DNA from: Arthrobacter sp. MYb23
GTDB lineage: Bacteria; Actinomycetota; Actinomycetes; Actinomycetales; Micrococcaceae
Length of the DNA stretch: 64,000 nt
NCBI RefSeq assembly: GCF_002979775.1
Contig: NZ_PCPR01000023.1
Location: forward strand, 1-64,000
Direction of reading: 5' to 3'
How positions within the stretch are numbered: position 1 is the first letter of the stretch; each line of letters opens with the position of its first letter. The translations under genes were made by a program, and so were the position numbers. Under the pieces are notes generated by a model. That model searched no databases. It saw only the letters and a list, made by a program, of their open reading frames with translations, and had not been told where the DNA came from. Of the stretch, positions 42,321 to 50,386 are shown piece by piece.

Positions 42321-43115
42321 ATGAACGCCATCCTCCACGCCCAGCAGCTCACCAAGCACTACCCCGGCAGCATCGCCCTGGACCACGTCGACTTCACAGC
42401 CAACGCCGGCCAGTCCATTGCGATCATCGGCCCCTCAGGTTCCGGTAAGACCACCCTTTTGCACTGCCTCGCCGGAATTTTGAGGCCCGACGCCGGTGCG
42501 ATCACCTTGAATACTCCGTCTTCGCCTTTGCGGCTGGACACCTTGGGAGATGCTGCGCTGTCCCGGCTGCGGCGCGAGGAGTTCGGTTTCGTCTTCCAGC
42601 AGGGCATGCTGCTTCCGGAGCTCACGGCTTTGGAAAACGTGGCGCTGGCCCTCATGCTCAATGGCACGGACCGCAATACTTCCGAGACCAGGGCGGCCGA
42701 ATGGTTGGCGGCACTCGGCCTGGCAGGAATGGAACAACGCCGCTTGGGCGAACTCTCAGGCGGACAGGTTCAGCGCGTTGCCATCGCCCGCGCCCAAGTC
42801 ACCGGGGCCCGGGTTGTCTTCGCTGACGAGCCCACTGGCGCCTTGGATTCGGCCACCTCCAACGAGGTCCTGGACGTACTCCTCCACTCAGTGGCCGCGA
42901 ATGGCCGGACACTTCTAGTTGTCACTCACGATCCCAACGTTGCTGCCCGCTGCGAGCGTGTTGTGGAACTGCGCGACGGCCGGATTGTGGCAGACAGCGG
43001 ACGTTCCGTTGCGGCTCCCAACCTCCCAGCACAAGCCGGTGAGTCAGCCCCGGACACGCCAGCTGCCCCGGGCACGCAGGCCGCCGCCAACTTCAAGGGT
43101 GCGTTCAATGTCTAG
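42321..43115 (+). CDS. ABC transporter ATP-binding protein (LolD/MacB-like)
   Basis: 264 residues: Walker A GPSGSGKTT, Q-loop FVFQQGMLLPELT, signature LSGGQ, Walker B VVFADEPTGALD and H-loop VVTHDP. The PTGALD D-loop and the FtsX-type partner place it with LolD/MacB/FtsE-like ATPases, which drive mechanotransmission rather than classical import. The C-terminal 35 residues are a Pro/Ala-rich tail. The ATG at 42321 lacks a strong ribosome site and is preceded by TATAT. The permease gene overlaps by eight bases. Confidence 0.9.
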   Translation: MNAILHAQQLTKHYPGSIALDHVDFTANAGQSIAIIGPSGSGKTTLLHCLAGILRPDAGAITLNTPSSPLRLDTLGDAALSRLRREEFGFVFQQGMLLPELTALENVALALMLNGTDRNTSETRAAEWLAALGLAGMEQRRLGELSGGQVQRVAIARAQVTGARVVFADEPTGALDSATSNEVLDVLLHSVAANGRTLLVVTHDPNVAARCERVVELRDGRIVADSGRSVAAPNLPAQAGESAPDTPAAPGTQAAANFKGAFNV

Positions 43116-44478
43116 TCTCTCCATGGCCCTGCGCCTCACCCCCTACCTGGCACGAAGCAACGGGAGCAGCTTCCGGGAGGCCGGCCTCCGCGACGCCGGG
43201 CTCCCCATCCTCGCCTTCGGAACGGTCACAGCCCTGCTGCTCACCGTGGCGGGAGGTTCACAGGTTTTCTGGTCCTGGTCCGACGACATCGCAGGCACCT
43301 ACCAGGCCTTGGCCGTGGTGGCCATGGTGCTGCTGATCATCCCTTTGTTGACGCTCGGTGCCTCGGCCGCACGACTCGCCGCACGCCGTCGTGATGACCG
43401 TTTGGCATCCTTGCGGTTGCTGGGCGCCAACAGCGCAACGGTGGTCTGGATGACCGTCATCGAGTCCACCGTCCTCGCGGCAGTGGGTGCTGTGGCGGGT
43501 GCGGGGCTTTACGCCTGCGTGGCACCGTTCCTGGGGTTGATCCAGTTCCGGGGACAAGCAATCGGAAGCCATGCGTGGTTGTCGGTGCCTTCCATTCTCG
43601 GCTGTGTCCTGGCCGTCTGCGTCCTTGCCGCAGCCAGTGCTGCGCTGGGGCTTCGGAAAGTTGTGGTGACGCCGTTGGGCGTCCGGACCCGGCAAACGGC
43701 CGACGGCGCGCACTGGGTTCGCGGACTCATCGCGGCTGTGGTGGTGGTTGTTGGAGTGGTGGCGATGGGAATGCTCAGCAGCTTCGGCGCGTTCATTGTG
43801 ATCATCGCGGTGATGGGCGGTTGCTTCGGGCTGGCTTTGCTGGCGTTGAACCTCATGGGACCTTGGATCCTGCGGCTGCGGGCGTCCTCGCAACTCAAGC
43901 ACGCCAAACGTCCCGAGCAACTGTTGGCTGCACGGACCGTGCTGGAAAGCCCCAAGGAATCGTGGCGGCAAGTTGGGGGCGTCGCGATGACCAGTTTTGT
44001 TGGCGTGTTCGTAGGCGTCGGCATGGCGGTGGCCGACACCATGGGCACCAGCGGCGATGCCGAAGCCACACTGCTGGTCCGGGACATCAACACGGGAGTG
44101 ATGATCACCCTGCTGGGCTCGTTCCTCATGGTTGCCTGTTCAGCGGGGGTGAACCAGGCTGCTGCCGTGTTGGACCGGGCCTCCACCCTGGTGGCTTTGG
44201 ACCGTGTTGGTATGCCTCAGAAACTCATGGTGGCAGCGAGGGTCAAAGCCGTGATGTCGCCGCTGTTCCTGGTCGCGGGCATTTCAGCTGCCGCGGCTGC
44301 CGTCCTGGTGCTGCCGCTGACCGGTACTGTCTTGCTGACCCAACCCGTGGTGTTCCTGACCATCGGCGGAGTGTTCGCCGCCGGCTTCCTGCTGGTCCGG
44401 CTGGCTGTGGCCGCGGGAACGGCGCAGATCAGCCAGGTGCTGGCCCGCCCCGAGCGCTACGCGAGCATGGACTCGTAA
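43108..44478 (+). CDS. FtsX-like ABC permease
   Basis: 456 residues with about eight to ten membrane helices. Two FtsX-type halves: AALRLTP-like N-terminus, LAARRRDDRLASLRLLGA after the first helices (the typical coupling segment), and a second set ending VGMPQKLMVAARVKAVMSPL. There is no large extracytoplasmic MacB domain. With the preceding ATPase it forms a complete transporter of unknown substrate; antibiotic-peptide or lipoprotein handling are the usual roles. The ATG lies eight bases inside the ATPase gene. Confidence 0.87.
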   Translation: MSSLSMALRLTPYLARSNGSSFREAGLRDAGLPILAFGTVTALLLTVAGGSQVFWSWSDDIAGTYQALAVVAMVLLIIPLLTLGASAARLAARRRDDRLASLRLLGANSATVVWMTVIESTVLAAVGAVAGAGLYACVAPFLGLIQFRGQAIGSHAWLSVPSILGCVLAVCVLAAASAALGLRKVVVTPLGVRTRQTADGAHWVRGLIAAVVVVVGVVAMGMLSSFGAFIVIIAVMGGCFGLALLALNLMGPWILRLRASSQLKHAKRPEQLLAARTVLESPKESWRQVGGVAMTSFVGVFVGVGMAVADTMGTSGDAEATLLVRDINTGVMITLLGSFLMVACSAGVNQAAAVLDRASTLVALDRVGMPQKLMVAARVKAVMSPLFLVAGISAAAAAVLVLPLTGTVLLTQPVVFLTIGGVFAAGFLLVRLAVAAGTAQISQVLARPERYASMDS

Positions 44479-44508
44479 CCGGGCAGCCGCCGTCGTAATC
44501 CCCGAGGG

Positions 44509-45528
44509 TTACTTGCAGCCGCAGGACTGCCGGATGATCAGTTCGGTGGAGAGGATCTGGTGTTTCAGCTCATCGCCGCGGCCCTTGCCCACCAGTGCCT
44601 GCACCGCGGCTTGGGCCATCGCCCTAACGGGCTGTGCAACGGTGGTCAGCGCAGGCCAGCTGTATTCCGAGTCCAAGGAGCCGTCGAAGGATACCAACGC
44701 CAGGTCCTCGGGCACCCTGACTCCTGCCTCATGAAGCGCCCTGAGGATACCGATTGCCTGCATGTCATTGCTGGCGAAGATTGCCGTTGGACGGTTGGCC
44801 ATGGAGAGGAAGCGCTTACCTACCTCGTACCCGCCCGGGCGGCTGAAGGGACCGTGAAGCATGGGCCCGTCCGGCAGTCCGGCGTCACGCAAAGTGGCCA
44901 GCCAGCCCACCTCGCGCCCGTCCAGCTGGTTCCCGGTATTGGTGCCGATCGCCAAGCCGATGTTCGTATGCCCATGGCCGATCAGATGTTCCACAGCGGC
45001 ACGCGCCCCGGCTTCCAAGTCCACGCCCACACTGTTGATTCCCGGTGGTGAGCCTGCGTTATTCAACAAAACGGAGGGGATTTCCGAGGCTTCCAGTTCC
45101 GTGACGTCGGGATCGAACACACAGCTGGCCAAGAAGACGCCGTCCACCTGCCGGGCGGCCAGGGTGCGGATGTTCTTGCGTTCGCGTGTCAGGCTTCCGT
45201 CCGAGTTGGTAAGCACCATGCCGAAGCCGAGTTCCGCGGCCGCATCTTCCACAGCATGGGCCAGCTGGGTGAAAAACGGGTTGGTGTTGTCCGGAACCAC
45301 CACGCCAATGGTCTCGCTGGACCCCAATTTCAGGGCACGGGCGGCAGCGTTGGGCCGGTATCCGAGGACGCGGATGGCCTCGCGGACCTTGGCTTCGGTG
45401 GCCGGGGCCACGTTCTTGGGCCCACCGTTCACCACATAACTCACGACGGCGGTACTCACCCCGGCGTACCGGGCCACGTCTTTGCGTGTAACCGGGCCGC
45501 GCGAGGTTTGTACCGCCGAAGTTGTCAT
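44509..45528 (-). CDS. LacI-family regulator of the alpha-galactoside locus
   Basis: 339 residues: LacI HTH (TRKDVARYAGVSTAVVSYVV, residues about 14-33), hinge, then a PBP-like sensor domain (TIGVVVPDNTNPFF). It ends with SCGCK, a Cys-containing tail. It lies 14 bases after the GH109-like gene on the same strand, so both are probably co-transcribed from the divergent promoter at 46.8 kb. Two LacI-type sites there make it the probable repressor of the sugar transporter and alpha-galactosidase, with autoregulation. Confidence 0.9.
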   Translation of the reverse strand: MTTSAVQTSRGPVTRKDVARYAGVSTAVVSYVVNGGPKNVAPATEAKVREAIRVLGYRPNAAARALKLGSSETIGVVVPDNTNPFFTQLAHAVEDAAAELGFGMVLTNSDGSLTRERKNIRTLAARQVDGVFLASCVFDPDVTELEASEIPSVLLNNAGSPPGINSVGVDLEAGARAAVEHLIGHGHTNIGLAIGTNTGNQLDGREVGWLATLRDAGLPDGPMLHGPFSRPGGYEVGKRFLSMANRPTAIFASNDMQAIGILRALHEAGVRVPEDLALVSFDGSLDSEYSWPALTTVAQPVRAMAQAAVQALVGKGRGDELKHQILSTELIIRQSCGCK

Positions 45529-45542
45529 GAGGTAAATGCTAG

Positions 45543-46742
45543 CTACTCCACGGGGGCATCACCGAAGTCGCGGATGGGAAGGCGCTCCCCGCCACGGAGC
45601 GCGGACTCATGGGCGATGATTCCCGGCAACGTGAACCGGGCCGCAACCCAAGCGTTGACAGGAGGAAGGCTGCGGTTGTTCACGGCCGTGACGAAGTCGT
45701 CCACCAGGAATTGGTGGCTTCCTTCATGCCCGTTGGGCGCTCCGAGGAATTCCTGCGGAAGCCTGGACTGGTCATGCACCGGAGCCAGCCCGGAGATGAA
45801 GGCATCCCTCAACTCAGGCGCCACGTCTGCCAGGGATGGGTCATCCAGGGACATGGTGGGCTTGGTTGCCACTTGCTCGGACACGTCCTCCACTGTGGAT
45901 TTGTCCTGCCACACGGTGGTGGTGGCAAGTTGCTCAAAGCTGGCATCGGTGCCAAAGAACCGGAACCGGGACTCTCGAATGTGGGAGGGATACCCTACGC
46001 GGCGCATCTCGTTGGTGCGCATCGCACCGCCGTCGTTCATTTCAAACAACGCCGTGGCGTTGGAGAAGTCGTTGGCGAACATGCTGACGTCCTTGTCGAA
46101 GACGCCGTCGCCACGCTGGTCCTTCACGCCGATGCAGCTGACGCTGACCGCATGGCCGGGGACCGCGCCCAAGACGCCACCGATGGCGTGCGTGGGGTAG
46201 AGCATGGGCGGGTAGCTGGCGGTTTCCTTCCATCGCTCTCCGCCGCTGTACTGATAAGCCTCGTAGAACCCGAGGTCCATGTCATGGACGTAATCGCCCT
46301 CCGTGTAGAAGATGCGGCCGAACTTGCCTGCCGCATGTTGTTTCCGCGCGAAGACCGTGGCGGGGTTGTAGTAGCTGGTCTCACCCATGGCGTAGACCAG
46401 CTTCGTATCACGCACGGCCTCAATGATCCGATCAATTTCCTCTTCAGAGATGGCCATGGGCACCGCTGAGTAGACGTGCTTCCCGGCCCGCAGTGCGCGC
46501 TCAACCAGCGGCCCATGCGTCCAGCGCTGCGTGAAGATGGCCACGGCATCGACGTCGGACTCCAACAGCTCCTCAAAGCTGCCCATCACACCGTCCAGTC
46601 CCCAGCGCTCCTGCGCTGCAGCGGCCCGCTCAGGGAGTTCATCTACGGCATAGACCGCGCTGACACCCGGGTGGAGCTTGAACAAGTGGGCGAACTGGCT
46701 GCCGAACTGTCCGGCACCCACTACTCCGATCGAAAACGTCAT
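45543..46742 (-). CDS. Gfo/Idh/MocA-family protein resembling NAD-dependent glycosidases (GH109-like)
   Basis: 399 residues with an N-terminal Rossmann motif GVVGAGQFGSQF (residues 6-17). Where dehydrogenases of this family carry EKP, this has AVP (93-95), so the usual substrate Lys is missing. The segment LYPTHAIGGVLGAV (181-194; Y182, H185) resembles the LYPTHG active-site region I recall from GH109, which uses bound NAD in hydrolysis. An NAD-dependent glycosidase acting on galactosides is therefore plausible; ordinary dehydrogenase activity cannot be excluded. It is divergent from the sugar ABC transporter and upstream of the LacI gene. Confidence 0.8.
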   Translation of the reverse strand: MTFSIGVVGAGQFGSQFAHLFKLHPGVSAVYAVDELPERAAAAQERWGLDGVMGSFEELLESDVDAVAIFTQRWTHGPLVERALRAGKHVYSAVPMAISEEEIDRIIEAVRDTKLVYAMGETSYYNPATVFARKQHAAGKFGRIFYTEGDYVHDMDLGFYEAYQYSGGERWKETASYPPMLYPTHAIGGVLGAVPGHAVSVSCIGVKDQRGDGVFDKDVSMFANDFSNATALFEMNDGGAMRTNEMRRVGYPSHIRESRFRFFGTDASFEQLATTTVWQDKSTVEDVSEQVATKPTMSLDDPSLADVAPELRDAFISGLAPVHDQSRLPQEFLGAPNGHEGSHQFLVDDFVTAVNNRSLPPVNAWVAARFTLPGIIAHESALRGGERLPIRDFGDAPVE

Positions 46743-46816
46743 TGTTTACCTTCCCTGGGCTGCCGAAGCAGTCTCCGTTGAGTCCAAATGTGATGTGTTG
46801 TCGATTCTGGCACTGG

Positions 46817-46834
46817 GATCTACTCGAGTCAACA
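46817..46834. promoter_or_regulatory. LacI-type operator 1 of the alpha-galactoside locus
   Basis: GATCTACTCGAGTCAACA contains the 8-bp palindrome ACTCGAGT and shares ATCTACTCG with the second site at 46893. Central CG fits a LacI-type operator. It is 75 bases upstream of the minus-strand gene. Confidence 0.6.
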
Positions 46835-46880
46835 GAAGGAACATATTTGAACATTTTTCACCAAAAGTTTGCGCCCGCTC

Positions 46881-46910
46881 TTGCCATAGCCAAATCTACT
46901 CGTGTAGATT
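46881..46910 (+). promoter_or_regulatory. Promoter of the sugar transporter operon with LacI operator 2 over the -10
   Basis: A -35-like TTGCCA (46881-46886) and -10-like TAGATT (46905-46910) are 18 bases apart. The operator AATCTACTCGTGTAGATT (46893-46910; 7-bp perfect arms, central CG) covers the spacer and -10, a classical repression layout. Centres of the two operators are 76 bases apart, compatible with looping. Confidence 0.6.
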
Positions 46911-46920
46911 CGCATCCAGT

Positions 46921-46936
46921 TGTTACGCACATCACA
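46921..46936. promoter_or_regulatory. CRP/GlxR-type site before the sugar transporter operon
   Basis: TGTTACGCACATCACA matches TGTGA-N6-TCACA at nine of ten positions. It lies just downstream of the proposed -10 and 19 bases before the permease start, a position more suited to repression than activation. A carbon-source signal on a sugar operon would fit. Confidence 0.4.
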
Positions 46937-46954
46937 GCCACGAAAGGGTCGACG

Positions 46955-47917
46955 ATGACCACGATCACCAAGCAACCAGATCCGGAGCTCTCCTCCGTCA
47001 GGGCGCCGCGGAAGTCACGGAAGCGGGGAAAACCAGCCGACGGGTTCCGCGGAATAGGGGACCTCAAGGTTGCACTCTTCTTCATCGCTCCAGCGATGCT
47101 CGGACTGATCCTCTTCTACCTCGTCCCCACCATCCGGGGCATCTACCTCAGCTTCACCGAGTACAGCATCCTGGGCGACCCGGAATGGATTGGCACGCGG
47201 AACTACGAACGCATAGCCAAGGATCCGCTGTTTTGGAACGCGTTGGGCGTCACCTCGGAATACGTGGTGATCAACATTGTTCTCCAGACCACGTTGGCCC
47301 TGGGCCTTGCCATCCTGATGCACCGGGTCGCAAAGTCCACCCTCGTCCGTGGTGCGCTCCTGATGCCCTACCTGATGGCAAACGTCATCGCCGCCCTGCT
47401 GTGGTTCTGGATGCTTGACTACCAGATCGGCATCATCAACCAGATCATCGAATGGACCGGTCTTCCCCGGGTGGCGTTCTTCGGTAGCGAGCAATGGGCT
47501 ATCCCCACCCAGGCACTCATCAACACGTGGCGGCACATGGGCTACACAGCGCTCCTGATCTTCGCCGGGCTCCAAGCCATACCGAACAGCGTCTATGAGG
47601 CCGCCAGCATCGACGGTTCCAAGGCCATGAGCACTTTTTGGCGGATCACCCTGCCGCTGCTCCGGCCCGTTCTGGTGCTGGTCCTCGTAGTGACCGTGAT
47701 CGGTTCCTTCCAGGTCTTTGACACCGTTGCCGTCACCACGGCCGGCGGTCCTGTCAACGCCACCCGCGTCCTGCAGTTCTACATCTATCAACGCGCCTTC
47801 AATGAACAGGACTTCGGCTACGGATCCGCCCTGGCTGTCATCCTCTTCCTCATTCTCGCCATCGTCGCTTTCATCCAGATGAAATTCCTCCGCGGCAACC
47901 AGTCGGACCTGGACTAA
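46955..47917 (+). CDS. Sugar ABC transporter permease (MalF-type)
   Basis: 320 residues, six membrane helices after a basic cytoplasmic N-terminus. The EAA loop EAASIDGSKAMSTFWRITLPLLRPVL (core EAASIDG) docks the ATPase. I chose the ATG at 46955 behind GAAAGGG; the frame open upstream runs through the promoter and operator. First gene of permease-permease-binding protein-alpha-galactosidase. As in many actinobacteria no ATPase gene is present, so a shared MsiK-type ATPase elsewhere is expected. Confidence 0.92.
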   Translation: MTTITKQPDPELSSVRAPRKSRKRGKPADGFRGIGDLKVALFFIAPAMLGLILFYLVPTIRGIYLSFTEYSILGDPEWIGTRNYERIAKDPLFWNALGVTSEYVVINIVLQTTLALGLAILMHRVAKSTLVRGALLMPYLMANVIAALLWFWMLDYQIGIINQIIEWTGLPRVAFFGSEQWAIPTQALINTWRHMGYTALLIFAGLQAIPNSVYEAASIDGSKAMSTFWRITLPLLRPVLVLVLVVTVIGSFQVFDTVAVTTAGGPVNATRVLQFYIYQRAFNEQDFGYGSALAVILFLILAIVAFIQMKFLRGNQSDLD

Positions 47918-47926
47918 GGACCCGCC

Positions 47927-48853
47927 ATGACTACTCTTGCCTCACCCAAGAACGGCAGCCGCCGTCGCCCGCTCAGCCGCCCCTTCAACTGGCGCCGCGC
48001 CACCGCCCTGACCCTCCTCGCCCTAGCCGTTGCTGTGAGCATCCTGCCCTTCTACTGGGTACTGCGCACGGCCCTGTCCACCAACGGCTCGCTCGCCGCG
48101 AACTCCGCCAACCTGCTGCCGGCCGACTTCAACCTGGGCGCGTTCAAGCGGGTTTTCGGCCTCCAGAGTGCCTCCGAAGCCATCGCAGAAGGCGGCTCCG
48201 GCGCTTCGATCAATTTCTGGCAATACCTTTGGAACTCGCTGCTCTTCTCCGGCATCACTACAGCCTGCGCCGTGTTCTTCAGCTCAATGGCCGCCTACGC
48301 CTTCTCCCGGCTCCGGTGGAAAGGACGTGACGCAGTCTTCTCGCTGTTCCTTGCCACCATGCTCGTCCCGCCGATCTTCACGGCACTGCCCAATTTCCTC
48401 CTCATCAAGAACCTGGGCCTGCTCAATTCCATGCTCGGACTCGTGCTGCCTTACTTGTTCATGACCCCGTTCGCCATCTTCTTCATGCGCCAGTTCTTCC
48501 TGAACATGTCCAGGGAAGTTGAAGAAGCTGCAATGCTCGACGGCGCCAAGCACTGGCGGATCTTCTTCCAGATCATCATGCCCAACGCCGCTGCCCCAAT
48601 TGCCACCCTGGCGCTGCTGACCTTCATGGGTCAGTGGAACGAATACTTCTGGCCACTACTAGTAGGCACTTCTGAGGAATCCCGGGTGCTCACCGTGGGA
48701 CTGGGAGTCTTCAAATCCCAGTCTCCGCAAGGCGCACCGGACTGGTCCGGGCTCATGGCCGCAACGCTCGTGTCCGCCACACCCGTGCTGATCCTCTTTG
48801 CCATCTTCGGTAAACGGATCGTCAACTCCATCGGCTTCAACGGCACCAAATAG
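47927..48853 (+). CDS. Sugar ABC transporter permease (MalG-type)
   Basis: 308 residues with six membrane helices; the N-terminus is basic (GSRRRPLSRPFNWRRA). The EAA loop is EEAAMLDGAKHWRIFFQIIM (ATPase docking). It starts nine bases after the MalF-type gene and pairs with it. The long periplasmic segment after helix one is typical of MalG-like subunits. Probably imports alpha-galactosides such as melibiose or raffinose, by context with the GH36 enzyme. Confidence 0.92.
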   Translation: MTTLASPKNGSRRRPLSRPFNWRRATALTLLALAVAVSILPFYWVLRTALSTNGSLAANSANLLPADFNLGAFKRVFGLQSASEAIAEGGSGASINFWQYLWNSLLFSGITTACAVFFSSMAAYAFSRLRWKGRDAVFSLFLATMLVPPIFTALPNFLLIKNLGLLNSMLGLVLPYLFMTPFAIFFMRQFFLNMSREVEEAAMLDGAKHWRIFFQIIMPNAAAPIATLALLTFMGQWNEYFWPLLVGTSEESRVLTVGLGVFKSQSPQGAPDWSGLMAATLVSATPVLILFAIFGKRIVNSIGFNGTK

Positions 48854-48926
48854 CTGTAATCCACCTCCCTCCCGAAGAACCGGCAGGCGCCGGTTCGCAC
48901 CCCCTCCCGTCCTGAAAGGACCAACC

Positions 48927-50267
48927 ATGATGAACAAGAAGCCGCTCGGCGCCGTCGCCGTCGCAGCAGCCGCCGTCCTCGCACTGTCCGCCTGCGCCGG
49001 CGGAAGCTCCGGAGGAGACGCTGCCAAGGGCGAGATCAGCTATTGGCTCTGGGACGCCAATCAGCTCCCCGCCTACCAGCAGTGCGCCACCGACTTCACC
49101 AAGGCCAATCCGGACATCACCGTCAAAATCACCCAAACCGGCTGGGACGACTACTGGTCCAAGATCACCAACGGCATGGCCTCCGGCACCGCACCTGACG
49201 TCTTTACGGACCACCTGTCCAAGTACCCGGAGTTCCTCAAGACCAAGCAGCTGGTGGCCCTTGAGGACGGCATCGCCGATCTTTCCCAGTACAACGAAGG
49301 CCTCGCAGACCTCTGGGTTGGCCAGGATGGCAAGCGCTACGGCCTGCCCAAAGACTGGGACACCGTGGCTCTGTTCTTCAACCAGAAGATGGCCACCGAC
49401 GCCGGCATCACCCCTGAACAGATGGGCTCCCTGACTTGGAACCCGGAGGACGGCGGAACGTACGAGAAAGCAATCGCCCGACTCACTGTGGACAAGAACG
49501 GCAAGCGCGGCGACGAAGCAGGCTTCGACAAGAACAATGTTGCCGTTTACGGATTGGGCCTGCCCGGCTCCGATGCCGAGAACGCCGGACAGACGCAGTG
49601 GAGCTACCTGTCCGCCACCACTGGCTGGACCACCACTGACAAGAACCCCTGGGGCACCCACTTCAACTACGACGACAAGAGGCTCCAGGACACCATCGAC
49701 TGGTGGGCCTCACTCTCCGAGAAGGGCTACATGCCCAAGCTTGAAACCACCGTTGGTGCCAACGCCGCCGACAGCTTCGGCGCAGGCAAAGCCGCCATCA
49801 ACAGCAACGGTTCCTGGATGATCGGCCAGTACACCGGCTACAAGGGCATAGACCTAGGTATCGCCCCCACACCTCAGGGCCCGGAAGGCAAGCGTGCCTC
49901 CATGTTCAATGGCCTGGCTGATTCCGTTTGGGCAGGCACCAAGAAGAAGGACGCCGCCATCAAGTGGGTCGAGTACCTGGGATCCGCCGCCTGCCAGGAC
50001 GTCGTTGCCTCCAAGGCCGTGGTGTTCCCCGCAATCACCACCTCCTCCGAGAAGGCCGCAGAAGCCTTCAAGGCCAAGAACGTGGACGTTAGTGCTTTCA
50101 CCCAGCATGTGAAGGACAAGACCACCTTCATGCTTCCCATCACGGACAACGCCTCCAAAGTTTCGGGAATCATGAAGCCGGCAGTGGACGCGGTGATCGC
50201 CGGCAAGGCCCCGGCAAGTTCGCTGACAGCTGCGAACGAACAGGTCAACGCACTCTTCGCGAAGTAA
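48927..50267 (+). CDS. Sugar ABC transporter substrate-binding lipoprotein
   Basis: 446 residues. Signal peptide MMNKKPLGAVAVAAAAVLA with lipobox LSAC (Cys at about 24), then a family 1 extracellular solute-binding fold (GEISYWLWDANQLPAYQQC; TGWDDYWSKITNGMASGTAP). The ATG follows GAAAGG. It captures the sugar outside the membrane and delivers it to the two permeases. Ends nine bases before a long hairpin, which may cap the transporter mRNA and uncouple its level from the enzyme gene downstream. Confidence 0.93.
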   Translation: MMNKKPLGAVAVAAAAVLALSACAGGSSGGDAAKGEISYWLWDANQLPAYQQCATDFTKANPDITVKITQTGWDDYWSKITNGMASGTAPDVFTDHLSKYPEFLKTKQLVALEDGIADLSQYNEGLADLWVGQDGKRYGLPKDWDTVALFFNQKMATDAGITPEQMGSLTWNPEDGGTYEKAIARLTVDKNGKRGDEAGFDKNNVAVYGLGLPGSDAENAGQTQWSYLSATTGWTTTDKNPWGTHFNYDDKRLQDTIDWWASLSEKGYMPKLETTVGANAADSFGAGKAAINSNGSWMIGQYTGYKGIDLGIAPTPQGPEGKRASMFNGLADSVWAGTKKKDAAIKWVEYLGSAACQDVVASKAVVFPAITTSSEKAAEAFKAKNVDVSAFTQHVKDKTTFMLPITDNASKVSGIMKPAVDAVIAGKAPASSLTAANEQVNALFAK

Positions 50268-50277
50268 CAACCCACCC

Positions 50278-50338
50278 GTTGCGGGGCCCGCTTTGCGCGC
50301 CATTTCCTTCGCGAAGCGCGCAGAGCGGGCCCCGCAAC
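50278..50338. terminator. 23-bp hairpin between binding-protein and alpha-galactosidase genes
   Basis: Arms 50278-50300 and 50316-50338 pair over 23 bases with one G-T, around a 15-base loop. It lies between two genes in the same direction, ten bases after the first. It may stabilise the upstream mRNA or partly terminate it. No T-run. Confidence 0.65.
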
Positions 50339-50386
50339 TCATCCCTAGACTCGAACTACGCCCCTTATGCGAAAGTGACTTCAAAC

